Assembly (NCBI GenBank): GCA_036525185.1
Contig: DATDAW010000041.1
Location: 1 to 64,000, forward strand
DNA length: 64,000 nucleotides
Direction of reading: 5' to 3'
Source: DATDAW01 sp036525185
GTDB lineage: Bacteria > Verrucomicrobiota > Verrucomicrobiia > Chthoniobacterales > DASVRZ01
Part shown: positions 1-8,021 of the stretch, one piece after another
Numbering within the stretch: the stretch's first letter is position 1
Layout of the letters: each line of letters begins with the position of its first letter
Notes under the pieces: model-generated
What the model saw: only the letters and a program-made list of their open reading frames with translations
Databases searched by the model: none
What the model was told of the DNA's origin: nothing
Translations under genes and position numbers: made by a program

Positions 1-117
1 ATTCAAGTAACGGGCGACATGGAAGGTCTGCCGACCCGTGAAGAGCTCGAAAGGGCTGAACGATTGCATTTTTCCACCCCGGTAAGGGTTTTCGAGTTTT
101 CTCAGACCGCAGCGTAA
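1..117 (+). CDS. C-terminal end of an unidentified protein (partial)
   Basis: An open frame enters from the left edge and runs 38 codons to TAA. The visible tail contains GLPTREELERAERLHF and ends in a short hydrophobic stretch before Thr-Ala-Ala. It is too short for a family call. It lies 48 bp upstream of the MFS transporter on the same strand, so it may be the upstream gene of that operon. That it is coding is inferred only from the uninterrupted frame and protein-like composition. Confidence 0.5.
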   Translation: MQVTGDMEGLPTREELERAERLHFSTPVRVFEFSQTAA

Positions 118-165
118 AAACAAAAATAACAACAACTAAAACAACACATTCCGTTCCCTAGACCC

Positions 166-1485
166 ATGAATAACCCGACGAACATCCCGTTGTCCTCCAG
201 CCGCTGGTGGAGGCTCATTCCGATCGTATTCATCACCTATAGTCTCGCCTATCTGGATCGTGCGAATTACAGCTTCGCGGCCGCGTCCGGCATGGCGGGG
301 GATCTCAAAATCACCTCGGCCATGAGTTCGTTGCTGGGTGCGTTGTTCTTCCTTGGATATTTCGCGTTTCAGATTCCGGGGACGCTTTACGCCGAAAAGC
401 GCAGCGTTAAGCGCTTGATTTTCTGGTGCCTCATCGGCTGGGGAAGCCTGGCGACGGTCACAGGAATGATTTCGAACATTCCAGCGCTCATGGCCATTCG
501 GTTTTTCCTGGGTGCCTTCGAAGCGGCGGTGATGCCGGCCATGGTGCTATATGTTAGCTCGTGGTTCACTAGCAGTGAGCGTTCGCGGGCCAACGCCTTT
601 CTCATGCTGGGCAACCCGGTGACGGTTCTCTGGATGTCGATCGTTTCGGGCTATTTGGTGCAGACGCTCAATTGGCGCTGGATGTTTATCATTGAAGGAT
701 TGCCGTCGATCCTTTGGGCATTCTGCTGGTGGATGCTTGTCCAGGACAAACCGTCCCAGGCGAAATGGTTGAGTCAACAGGAGAAGGATGCGCTGGAACG
801 GACGCTTGCCGAGGAGCAGAAAGGGAAGAAACCCATGAATTACGGGGAGGCCTTTCGTTCGGGAAAAGTCATCCTGTTCTGCGCGCAATTTTTCCTCCAG
901 AGCATTGGCATCTACGGATATGTTCTGTGGCTTCCTTCGATCATCAAACAAGGGTCCGGATTGAACATCGCCGACGCCGGCTGGCTTTCGGCTGGACCGT
1001 ATCTGGCGGCCGTCATCGGCATGATTGTCGTGTCATGGCTCTCGGATCGCTTCGGCGAGCGCAGACGCTTTGTCTATTCGTCGCTGATCATTGGCGGACT
1101 TGGATTCTTCGGTTCCTACCTCGTTGGCGCACAGAACTTCTGGCTCTCGTATGCGTTGCTCATCGTCGGAGGCATCGGCCTGTATGTGCCGACTCCGCTC
1201 CTCTTCGCGATGATTCGCGAATTTCTGCCGGGCAATGTGGCCGGTGGTGCGACAGCGCTGGTTAACAGCATGGGTGCGCTGGGCGCGTTCCTGGGATCGT
1301 TTTTCGTGGGGTATTTGAACGGAGTCACCGGCAGCCCGACGTGGTCGTTCATGCTGATGAGCCTGGCGCTGCTCATTTCGGGAATGTTGGTTTTCTTCAT
1401 GCGCAGTCGCAGTGCCAGCGGAGCTTCTTGTTCGGCGCCGGAAGTCAGCCCCAACGCGTCGAATCCGGGCCGTATTCCCGCGTAA
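166..1485 (+). CDS. MFS transporter, anion:cation symporter (ACS) family
   Basis: A 439-residue, 12-helix inner-membrane transporter. The N-terminal helix ends in YLDRANYSFA, matching the (D)R.N signature of ACS-family carriers such as hexuronate, glucarate and tartrate permeases. The loop after helix 2 and the motif RFFLGAFEAAVMPAMVLYVSSWF in helices 4-5 are typical of the family, and a hydrophilic central loop (about residues 195-225) separates the two six-helix halves. ACS members usually import organic anions (uronates, tartrate, phthalate) with protons; the substrate here cannot be read from sequence. The porin gene starts 37 bp downstream on the same strand, suggesting a paired outer/inner membrane uptake route. 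Confidence 0.9.
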   Translation: MNNPTNIPLSSSRWWRLIPIVFITYSLAYLDRANYSFAAASGMAGDLKITSAMSSLLGALFFLGYFAFQIPGTLYAEKRSVKRLIFWCLIGWGSLATVTGMISNIPALMAIRFFLGAFEAAVMPAMVLYVSSWFTSSERSRANAFLMLGNPVTVLWMSIVSGYLVQTLNWRWMFIIEGLPSILWAFCWWMLVQDKPSQAKWLSQQEKDALERTLAEEQKGKKPMNYGEAFRSGKVILFCAQFFLQSIGIYGYVLWLPSIIKQGSGLNIADAGWLSAGPYLAAVIGMIVVSWLSDRFGERRRFVYSSLIIGGLGFFGSYLVGAQNFWLSYALLIVGGIGLYVPTPLLFAMIREFLPGNVAGGATALVNSMGALGAFLGSFFVGYLNGVTGSPTWSFMLMSLALLISGMLVFFMRSRSASGASCSAPEVSPNASNPGRIPA

Positions 1486-1522
1486 CAAGGAACAAAGGGT
1501 TCACAAACTACCGATTCCCCTT

Positions 1523-2833
1523 ATGAACAACGGCCCACGCGCGCTCGTTTGCGCCCTCGTGACCCTGCTCATCCTCATCGCGTCCCGCACAGATTCCCTC
1601 TGTGCGGGGCCCGCACCGTCCGAATCGGCTGTGAGGCGTTGGCTGAATCAGCCGCTTGCGACAGGCAACTGGAATGGTCTCCGCGACCAGCTTGTCGACA
1701 GCGGTGTCACCATCCGCTTCGGCTGGAAAGGCCTTTTCAACTCGGTCGTTGATGGCGGTTTGCTGCAGAATCCGGCTTCGTTCCAGCAGGAGTGGAAGCT
1801 TTCACTCTCTCTCGACCTGGAAAAGATCGCCGGCATTCCCGGGCTCAGCTTTGATGGTGTTTTCCGCTATCGTGACGGCCTGAATGCAACGGGACTGGTG
1901 GGAGGTTCGCCTTTATTCAGCCCTTCGTATCTGGAAGGAGGCAAAGGCTTTCGGCTTACCACGCTCGCGATTACTTGGAAATCGCAGGATTTGCTTTGGA
2001 CCAAGGACGCTATTCTGGTTCGGGCCGGGTGGATTCGCCCTGTGGATACGTTCATTGTGCAGAACGAGAACCGTTTTTTCGGTAACAACGCCTTCACGAC
2101 GAATGGAATTGCGAGTCTCCCATGGAGTGGGAGTTATACATCGTGGGGTGGCGAACTTCGGGTGAAAACGGCCGACTGGCATTATGTGCAGCTTGGGCTT
2201 TACAGCGCTTTTCCTGGCACGACGACGAAGAAGAACAACGGTTTGGACTTTGACGGTGTTCCGTACACGGACAGGAGTCTTTTTTTCATCGCTGAAACCG
2301 GTTTCATCCCGAAGATCGGTCCAGATCAACTTCCCGGAAAATATGCCGCCGGTATGTTTTACTGGGGAGTCGAAAACAGTGGTTTCGACGGCGTCCAATA
2401 CGATGCTAACACATCCTTCTATCTGGAGGCTGACCAAATGATCTTCCGCGAGCCGTCAACCGGCGGCAAGCTGAACAGCCAGGGCATGTACGTCTTCAAC
2501 CTGCTGACTTTATCACCGCCGGAAAACAGTACCTTCTCCGTTTTTGTCGAGACGGGCTTCCTCTACCAGGGCCTCATCCCCGGCCGCGACGCGGACAAGC
2601 TCGGCTTCGGTTTTGCCTGGGCCCAGTACAGCCCGGATCGAATCGAGGCCCGCCGCGCTGAAGGAAAAACGATCCAGCGTATTTACGAGGCCGTTTTTGA
2701 GCTCGGTTACCGCGTTCAGATTTCGAAATCCTTCTGGTTTCAACCCTACATTCAGTACATCCTCAACCCAAACGGCGAGAATCAGATCCGCAACGCCACT
2801 GTGCTCGGCTTCCACACGGGCATGGATTTTTGA
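1523..2833 (+). CDS. OprB-family carbohydrate porin
   Basis: A 436-residue outer-membrane beta-barrel. I start it at the ATG at 1523 because the sequence then opens with a signal peptide (basic start, hydrophobic core, cut near SLCAG); the open frame extends further left only through the end of the transporter gene. The body has alternating aromatic and polar strands typical of OprB, including NRFFGNNAFTTNG, SWGGELRVKTADWHYVQLGLY and the near-terminal WFQPYIQYILNPNG segment, and it ends in phenylalanine (GMDF), the usual signal for barrel assembly. OprB porins pass sugars and related small solutes. It directly follows the MFS gene and probably serves the same substrate. Confidence 0.88.
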   Translation: MNNGPRALVCALVTLLILIASRTDSLCAGPAPSESAVRRWLNQPLATGNWNGLRDQLVDSGVTIRFGWKGLFNSVVDGGLLQNPASFQQEWKLSLSLDLEKIAGIPGLSFDGVFRYRDGLNATGLVGGSPLFSPSYLEGGKGFRLTTLAITWKSQDLLWTKDAILVRAGWIRPVDTFIVQNENRFFGNNAFTTNGIASLPWSGSYTSWGGELRVKTADWHYVQLGLYSAFPGTTTKKNNGLDFDGVPYTDRSLFFIAETGFIPKIGPDQLPGKYAAGMFYWGVENSGFDGVQYDANTSFYLEADQMIFREPSTGGKLNSQGMYVFNLLTLSPPENSTFSVFVETGFLYQGLIPGRDADKLGFGFAWAQYSPDRIEARRAEGKTIQRIYEAVFELGYRVQISKSFWFQPYIQYILNPNGENQIRNATVLGFHTGMDF

Positions 2834-2854
2834 GGGAAATCCGAGAACGAGGGA

Positions 2855-3862
2855 TCACACCCACAGCCGGACGAAATTGTAGAACTGCTCGGGATGCTGG
2901 CGGATGAGTCTTTCGAAGAAATCCGCAATGCGCTGAGCGTTCATGCGCTGGAATTCAGCGGGATCGGACGCCTCACGCATTTCGATAGGTGGATACAGAT
3001 GGCAACGGTATTTACCGCCAGGTTCTGCGAGGACGCAGGCCGGCAGGATCGTCGCGCCTGTGTGTTTCCACAGCAGCGCCGGGGCGGGGGAGAAATGGCT
3101 GGTCCGCCCGGCCAGTTGCACGGGGACGCCGCCATCCTGCGGACGATCGACGAGAATGGCGACAACACCGTTTTGGCGCAGAGTTTTGATGATTTCAACA
3201 AACGCAAACTTGTCGTGACCGACTGTGATAGTCCTGATGCCAAATCGCTTCCGGTATTCTACCCGCCAGCGGTGAAGCTCCGGCTGCGGCTCAGCGTAAG
3301 TGACAATGGTCACTGGCATGCCCTGCATGGCAAGGAGGACGCCGCCGAGTTCCCAAGCCCCCAAATGCCCTGTAATCAGGACCGTGCCGCGTCCCCTCGC
3401 GCGCGAAGCATTGACGAGATCCAATCCGTCCGATTCGGCCAGGAGAGATTTTGCTTCCTCGAAGGAGCCGCCTGCGAACCGAATCGTATCGGGGATCATT
3501 TGGATAAAATTGACGAAAGTTGCTCGCGTGCAGGCTGTTAGTTCAGGCCCAGTCAATCCGGTGAGAACGCGGAGGTTGTCACGCATCGTGTCACGCCGCT
3601 CCTCGCAAAGATCGAATGCAAGATGCCCAATGGCGGACGAAAGCGCACGAATTACCTGTCGCGGGAGAATGCGGACCAGGCGGTGAGTATTATGAAAACT
3701 CCACGAGGAATACCAGAAATTGCGGGTGATCTGGCGCAATGGGGCCGGCCTGGAAGAGTGCGGCTGCTGTGCCGCCTGGCTGCGGGGTAAACTCTGGGCG
3801 GGCCATGGCTGCAGGTCCGATGCCGCCTTGTCGCAGGTGGAAAACACGGCTTCCTGCATCAT
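2855..3862 (-). CDS. LpxL/HtrB-like lysophospholipid acyltransferase
   Basis: A 335-residue member of the lipid A late acyltransferase family. The catalytic HX4E motif is visible as H166-L-G-A-W-E171, followed by an inner conserved block with RPQDGG (near residue 240). Family members move an acyl chain from acyl-ACP to lipid A precursors or other lipids at the cytoplasmic face of the inner membrane. The N-terminus carries about 45 extra, Gln/Pro-rich residues before the usual start, so an internal start is possible. Its ATG overlaps the stop of the upstream flavoprotein gene by ATGA (3859-3862), so the two are probably translationally coupled. An acyltransferase of this type next to a halogenase-like flavoprotein is also seen in aryl-polyene-like clusters, but other genes of such a cluster are absent here. 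Confidence 0.85.
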   Translation of the reverse strand: MMQEAVFSTCDKAASDLQPWPAQSLPRSQAAQQPHSSRPAPLRQITRNFWYSSWSFHNTHRLVRILPRQVIRALSSAIGHLAFDLCEERRDTMRDNLRVLTGLTGPELTACTRATFVNFIQMIPDTIRFAGGSFEEAKSLLAESDGLDLVNASRARGRGTVLITGHLGAWELGGVLLAMQGMPVTIVTYAEPQPELHRWRVEYRKRFGIRTITVGHDKFAFVEIIKTLRQNGVVAILVDRPQDGGVPVQLAGRTSHFSPAPALLWKHTGATILPACVLAEPGGKYRCHLYPPIEMREASDPAEFQRMNAQRIADFFERLIRQHPEQFYNFVRLWV

Positions 3863-5145
3863 ACGGTCTGAATCTGCGGCTCGTGCTGTCCGTATCCTTC
3901 AGGCTCGAGCGTAAGTCTGGGCGAAAGAGCGAAGCGTTTTTGCAGCCAGACGACGATGTAAAAGAGCCACAGACGCCATTTGATGGCGAAACTATTCCCA
4001 TCCTGTCCCGCGAGTATGGCGTTGATGGCCGGGACCATTTGGAAGCGCTTCGTTGGATTTAAAAAGGTCTCGATGAACGGTTGCGTGTACCAGCCGAGGA
4101 CGAAGTGCAGATAAACGTCCATCACCTTGTTCACGCTGCGGCTGTAGTCGGCAAAGAGCTTTTCGCGTTTCGCCGGCCGACTCAGGACTTCATCCAATGC
4201 GCTCGCCGCTTTCTCCGCACTGAGTATCGCCAGGAAAACGCCGCTGCTGAAAACCGGATCGATAAAGCCGGCCGCATCGCCGGCCAGAATCCAGCGGTCG
4301 CCTGCGAGTCGCATATTCCGATACGAATAATCGCCTGTCGCATAGACCTGAGTGGCACGCGTGGCTCCCTCCATGCGGGCGCGCATGACGGGCTGCGTGG
4401 CGATTGTGTCCATCAGCATCTGTTCAGGCGATTTCTTGGCGGCTTTGAAATCGTCCTGATTCATCACCAATCCGATGCTGGTGCGGGTGTCCGTGAGAGG
4501 TATCATCCAGAACCAGTTTTTTGACGTGCGCACCATCCGAGTGAGCGTGCCGTTGATGCCTTCCGGGCGTTCGACGTTGTCGAAATGGGCGAAAACGGAG
4601 AATTTTTTCAGACCATCGTAAGGTTTTTTCAGACCGAAATGGGTGCCGATGAGCGAATTTCGGCCGGTGGCATCGATGACATAACTGGCTGAAATCGTTT
4701 CTTTTGTGCCGTCCGCCGAGACCGTTTGAAGCGCCACATCGTTTTTTCCGAAATCGATTTTTTCAACGGCCGTTTCCTCCCGAACTTCCGCTCCTCGTTC
4801 TGCCGCATGATCCAGCAACACCTTGTCGAACTCTGATCGAGTTACCTGATAGGCCGTTGGGATTTTGGCCCGGAAGGCGTTTTTGAAATGGAACCGGACT
4901 TCGCGTGTGCCGCAAGCGCTGGCAACCTCCGCGCCGTGTTTGACCATGAAGCGTTTTTCCATTTTTTCCCGAAGCCCGAGTCGGTCGAAAGCCTCCATCG
5001 TATAAGGCAACAGCGACTCGCCGATGTGGAAACGGGGAAATTTTTCGCGTTCAAGAATCAGGACCCGGCGCCCAGCTGTGGCGAGTTTGATACCTGCCGT
5101 ACTCCCCGCCGGGCCGCCGCCGATAATGGCAACGTCATATGTCAT
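3859..5145 (-). CDS. FAD-dependent oxidoreductase, halogenase/geranylgeranyl-reductase superfamily
   Basis: A 428-residue flavoprotein. The FAD-binding GGGPAGS is at residues 9-15, the second flavin motif GDAAGFIDPVFSSG is near 290, and a WFWMIP segment at 211-216 matches the WxWxIP motif of flavin-dependent halogenases. It is shorter than tryptophan halogenases (about 500-530 residues) and fits the phenolic-halogenase-like or geranylgeranyl-reductase-like group, where many members oxidise or reduce without halogenating. Reaction and substrate are unknown. It is the first gene of a two-gene unit with the downstream acyltransferase (4-bp overlap), suggesting a lipid-linked or polyene-type substrate. 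It is divergent from the LptF/G gene, 112 bp away. Confidence 0.82.
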   Translation of the reverse strand: MTYDVAIIGGGPAGSTAGIKLATAGRRVLILEREKFPRFHIGESLLPYTMEAFDRLGLREKMEKRFMVKHGAEVASACGTREVRFHFKNAFRAKIPTAYQVTRSEFDKVLLDHAAERGAEVREETAVEKIDFGKNDVALQTVSADGTKETISASYVIDATGRNSLIGTHFGLKKPYDGLKKFSVFAHFDNVERPEGINGTLTRMVRTSKNWFWMIPLTDTRTSIGLVMNQDDFKAAKKSPEQMLMDTIATQPVMRARMEGATRATQVYATGDYSYRNMRLAGDRWILAGDAAGFIDPVFSSGVFLAILSAEKAASALDEVLSRPAKREKLFADYSRSVNKVMDVYLHFVLGWYTQPFIETFLNPTKRFQMVPAINAILAGQDGNSFAIKWRLWLFYIVVWLQKRFALSPRLTLEPEGYGQHEPQIQTV

Positions 5146-5257
5146 AAAAAATTTTCTTCATCCGCCGGCCATCCCTTCCGGCGAACGGCCTTTTAGCCTG
5201 TGGCCAAACATCTTGCAATCGAATCCGTCCACAGCGAAGTTCGGCGTCCCGCTGCCA

Positions 5258-6370
5258 ATGAACCTGCTTCACCGATACGTTACCCGCCAGGTTTTGGTCA
5301 CATTTCTGATCGCTGTGGCGGTGTTGAGCGGCGTGTTCGTGCTCGGGTCCATCCTGGTGAGGGTGCTCGATCTGCTGGTCAACCATGACGTGCCGCTCAT
5401 TTTTGTGGCGCGTCTCATTGCTTACATCGTGCCATTTTCGCTGATGTACACCATCCCGTGGGCGATGCTGACTACCGTGCTCCTGGTTTTTGGCAAGATG
5501 TCCGCGGAAAACGAATTGATCGCCGTGCGCGCCTGCGGGGTTAGTCTGCCCAATCTTTGTGCGCCGGTGCTGGCGCTCGCCATAATCCTGAGTGGCTTAT
5601 GTTTCTGGATCAATATTTCGGTCGCTCCCCAGGCGCAGCAGGCGATGAAGGACACCGTCAAGGATCTCGCGACCCGCGACCCGCTGGCGCTTTTCGGCAG
5701 TGACCGGATCATCGATCAATTTCCTGGGCGAAAAATTTACGTGGGACAGAAGGAGGGCGCGAAGTTGAAGAACATCCAGGTCTACGAGTTTGACGGTTCG
5801 GAACGTCCCACGCGAGTGGTCGTGGCACGCGAAGGTCGGCTCGAAGTCGATCTCAAGCAGAAACAGGTACTTTTGCGGCTGAATAACGCCATCTACGAAG
5901 AGCGCGACCCGCAAGATCCCGGCAACATTCGGCGGATCCGCCAGGGGATCACGATGGAGGAAGGTGTGATGCCAATTTCGCTGGAGGAACTGTACGCGCG
6001 GAGCCAGAAACAGCGCGGACTGAGTTCGCTCACGTTGACGGAGCTGAACACGGAATTGCAATCCGACGTCGCGAATTCGGAGCGCAAGAGCGCCACGTTG
6101 ACGGAATTGAACAAGCGATACTCGTTATCTCTGGGCTGTTTTGCACTGGCGCTGGTGGGTATTCCGTTGGGGATTACCGCGCATCGCAGGGAAACGTCTG
6201 TGGGCTTCGCGATGAGCCTTGGAGTTGCCGTTTGTTACTTCGTATTCATCATGGTCGCGGACAACTTCCGAAACACGCCTTCGGCGCGTCCTGAATGGCT
6301 GATCTGGCTGCCAAATCTCATTTTCATTACGCTGGGCGCAATTCTTTTTACGCGGCTGTGGCGGCGGTAG
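5258..6370 (+). CDS. LptF/LptG-type lipopolysaccharide export permease
   Basis: A 370-residue inner-membrane protein of the YjgP/YjgQ family. The ATG at 5258 gives the canonical MNLLHRYVTRQVL opening, with helix 1 following at once; the frame is open further upstream without family similarity. There are three helices in the first 120 residues, a soluble jellyroll-like periplasmic part (about 130-270), then three C-terminal helices (SLGCFALALVGIPLGI, SLGVAVCYFVFIMVADNF, WLPNLIFITLGAILFTRLW). LptF and LptG form the membrane core of the LptB2FG complex that extracts LPS. Which of the two this is cannot be decided. The second permease and LptB are not in the window. Confidence 0.9.
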   Translation: MNLLHRYVTRQVLVTFLIAVAVLSGVFVLGSILVRVLDLLVNHDVPLIFVARLIAYIVPFSLMYTIPWAMLTTVLLVFGKMSAENELIAVRACGVSLPNLCAPVLALAIILSGLCFWINISVAPQAQQAMKDTVKDLATRDPLALFGSDRIIDQFPGRKIYVGQKEGAKLKNIQVYEFDGSERPTRVVVAREGRLEVDLKQKQVLLRLNNAIYEERDPQDPGNIRRIRQGITMEEGVMPISLEELYARSQKQRGLSSLTLTELNTELQSDVANSERKSATLTELNKRYSLSLGCFALALVGIPLGITAHRRETSVGFAMSLGVAVCYFVFIMVADNFRNTPSARPEWLIWLPNLIFITLGAILFTRLWRR

Positions 6371-6400
6371 TGGTAGTGCAATCCATGCCATGCTCCGGCC

Positions 6401-6856
6401 GTGATTTTTCAATTTCCGATGACCGTTCCTCCGCAGGCAATCGACGTAAACGGTCACGCGAACAATGTCGCCTACGTCCAATGGATGCAGGATGCCGCGA
6501 TCGCTCACGCCGAAGCGCTCGGCATTGCTCAGGCAGCGAACGCGATCGGCGCGACATGGGTTGCCCGAAGCCATCGCATCGAATACTTGCGCCCGGCCTT
6601 TTTGGACGAGCAATTGGTGGTCGCTACCTGGCTGATGGACCTTCAAAAAGTGGGCACGACGCGTAAATGCCTCTTTGTGCGCAAGTCGGACGCCGCCGTG
6701 ATCGCTCGGGGCGAGACGCATTGGATACTCGTGGATATCGAGCGCGGCCGTCCGAAATCCATTCCGAAAGAACCACCCTTCAGCACAGCACCCGTTGCAT
6801 TTGGGCATGCGCCTACGGTTGCCGAGATCCTGCACTGGATCGGCACGTCGGCCTGA
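6401..6856 (+). CDS. 4-hydroxybenzoyl-CoA thioesterase-like (hotdog fold) protein
   Basis: About 151 residues with a single hotdog domain. The segment IDVNGHANNVAYVQWMQDA fits the D-x-N-G-H-x-N-N-x-x-Y motif of YbgC/FadM-type acyl-CoA thioesterases, with the Asp in the expected catalytic place. The frame begins with GTG at 6401; an in-frame ATG at 6419 would remove six residues and is equally possible. The substrate is not evident; members hydrolyse short- or long-chain acyl-CoA in the cytosol. The gene starts 30 bp after the LptF/G gene on the same strand and may be cotranscribed. Confidence 0.85.
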   Translation: MIFQFPMTVPPQAIDVNGHANNVAYVQWMQDAAIAHAEALGIAQAANAIGATWVARSHRIEYLRPAFLDEQLVVATWLMDLQKVGTTRKCLFVRKSDAAVIARGETHWILVDIERGRPKSIPKEPPFSTAPVAFGHAPTVAEILHWIGTSA

Positions 6857-6879
6857 AACTCGCTGTTTCGCGAGGCCCA

Positions 6880-7176
6880 CTACGCAGCTGTAAGCCGTGC
6901 GTGGAGCGTCGCTGCCGGGATGCCCTCGATCTGGACGATCTTGTTGCGCGAATGTTCGCCCGCACGAATCACAACGGCGTTTGGCGAAACACCGAGTATG
7001 TCGGCGAGGAACTCCTTCAAGGCTGCGTTGGCTTTCCCGTCCACAGCACGCGCTTGCAACCGGATCTTCACGGTCCCTTCAGTTGTTACTTCCACGGCGT
7101 TTCTTTTGGCGCCGGGCACAACCCGGATCGGAAATCCCTGATCTTTGGCTTCGGATCTCAGCATGGCAAAGCCCAT
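6880..7176 (-). CDS. UPF0235/YggU (DUF167) family protein
   Basis: A 98-residue protein covering the whole DUF167 domain. Visible family landmarks are RVVPGAKRNAV near the N-terminus, the KIRLQARAVDGKANAAL core and the VVIRAGEHSRNKIVQIEG strand-turn-strand. Structures of YggU-like proteins show a small alpha/beta fold of unknown function. It converges with the thioesterase gene, leaving 23 bp between the stops. Confidence 0.88.
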   Translation of the reverse strand: MGFAMLRSEAKDQGFPIRVVPGAKRNAVEVTTEGTVKIRLQARAVDGKANAALKEFLADILGVSPNAVVIRAGEHSRNKIVQIEGIPAATLHARLTAA

Positions 7177-7228
7177 TCTTCATCGTGCTTCCTGCGTCAA
7201 GCAATGCGTAGAACCTGTGCGAGCCCGC

Positions 7229-7432
7229 TCAGTGCGCATGCGCGCCTGCGAGTCGCCACATCCAGAGACACATGGCGCTCAGAAAGAGGAAAGCCACGGC
7301 GCTCGGCCACACAGGTAGCAAGTGACCTGCGACAATGACCTCCGGGCGGATCAGCAACCGTGCCAATTGCGCCATTGCCAATAATCCGAAGACAACACTG
7401 GCCACGCGCAGTCCGAGGAATTGCGAATTCAT
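7229..7432 (-). CDS. Small two-helix membrane protein, unknown function
   Basis: A 67-residue hypothetical protein. It has two predicted transmembrane helices (about residues 7-27 and 38-60), a short Arg-containing loop, and a His-rich end (GAHAH). The start is supported by a strong Shine-Dalgarno sequence, AAGGAGG, six bases before the ATG (complement of 7439-7445), one of the clearest in the window. No family recognised. It is 52 bp upstream of the YggU-like gene on the same strand, so the two may be cotranscribed. Confidence 0.65.
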   Translation of the reverse strand: MNSQFLGLRVASVVFGLLAMAQLARLLIRPEVIVAGHLLPVWPSAVAFLFLSAMCLWMWRLAGAHAH

Positions 7433-7445
7433 ATCAATCCTCCTT

Positions 7446-7773
7446 ATTGCTAGCTACAGAATTTCCATCCATGAGGTGGGGATTGCAAGGCTGGGAAGAC
7501 GTTCGCCAATGGACAGGGGATGGAAAATGGAGGGGCCGTTTCCAATCTGATCTTCCTCAAGCAAGTTCTCAACTTCATTCCGAGTGGCTTCGTCGATCGT
7601 CTTGGCCCCCGGATTCGGGGTGGAGGGAATGGTCCTGGCTTCGGCTACACCGGGTTTTTGTGGCCGGCAGCCAAACGGCAGGGCATGCTGTGGCGCGTTT
7701 CAAAGTGTGCCAACCGGGGAAGGAAAGGGAAGGACAAATGGGTCAAACGCACCACCGTAAAGGGTAGTGACCG
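7446..7773. other. Intergenic stretch with a possible transposase trace
   Basis: About 330 bp without a convincing gene. On the + strand, from 7520, a short peptide (SNLIFLKQVLNFIPSGFVDRL) resembles the N-terminus of IS4-like transposases, but similarity stops after about 25 residues and the frame is not maintained. It may be the stub of an old insertion sequence. The right end runs into the duplicated leader at 7774. Confidence 0.25.
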
Positions 7774-8021
7774 CTCATTTGTCCCAGCATTATCCAATTT
7801 GTTACAGGTTTGGTCGTTGTGACGCCATGGACACCGGGGCAATACCAATTGGCGACAAAATGAACCCGTTGCGTCCTTTAGCGCGGCGGAAGTCTTCACT
7901 GCTATCCCAAAACCCCATGACATCCACACAACGTCCTCGTATTGCGGCGCATGCGCCGCTCGTTGCATCCACTGGTGCAGTCTCCGTCACACGGAATAAA
8001 CACAAAACGCAGGCGAACTGC
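7774..8021 (+). repeat. Duplicated leader, copy 1 (partner at 11932-12180)
   Basis: About 248 bp that recur upstream of the second glycosidase gene. The two copies align end to end with a single-base gap before the shared ATG. The 87 bp from the ATG at 7917 onward differ at only three positions, while the part before it differs at roughly 15%. Inside the conserved part are three successive hairpins: GCGGCG-CATG-CGCCGC (7944-7959), TGCATCC-ACT-GGTGCA, and TCCGT-CAC-ACGGA. It contains the candidate operator at its left end and, if translated, the first residues of the glycosidase. Confidence 0.85.
7777..7807 (+). promoter_or_regulatory. Candidate AraC-type operator, copy 1
   Basis: Two direct half-sites, ATTTGTCCCAG (7777-7787) and ATTTGTTACAG (7797-7807), 20 bp apart start to start. 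The same arrangement recurs at 11935 and 15390. Two-turn spacing of direct repeats is how AraC/XylS-family dimers usually read DNA, and an AraC gene lies in the same locus. Binding is inferred. Confidence 0.5.

Noticed and set aside
5024..5257. N-terminal extension of the LptF/G protein by 78 codons
   Set aside because: The extension is antisense to the flavoprotein gene, Arg/Pro-rich, and precedes the conserved family start.
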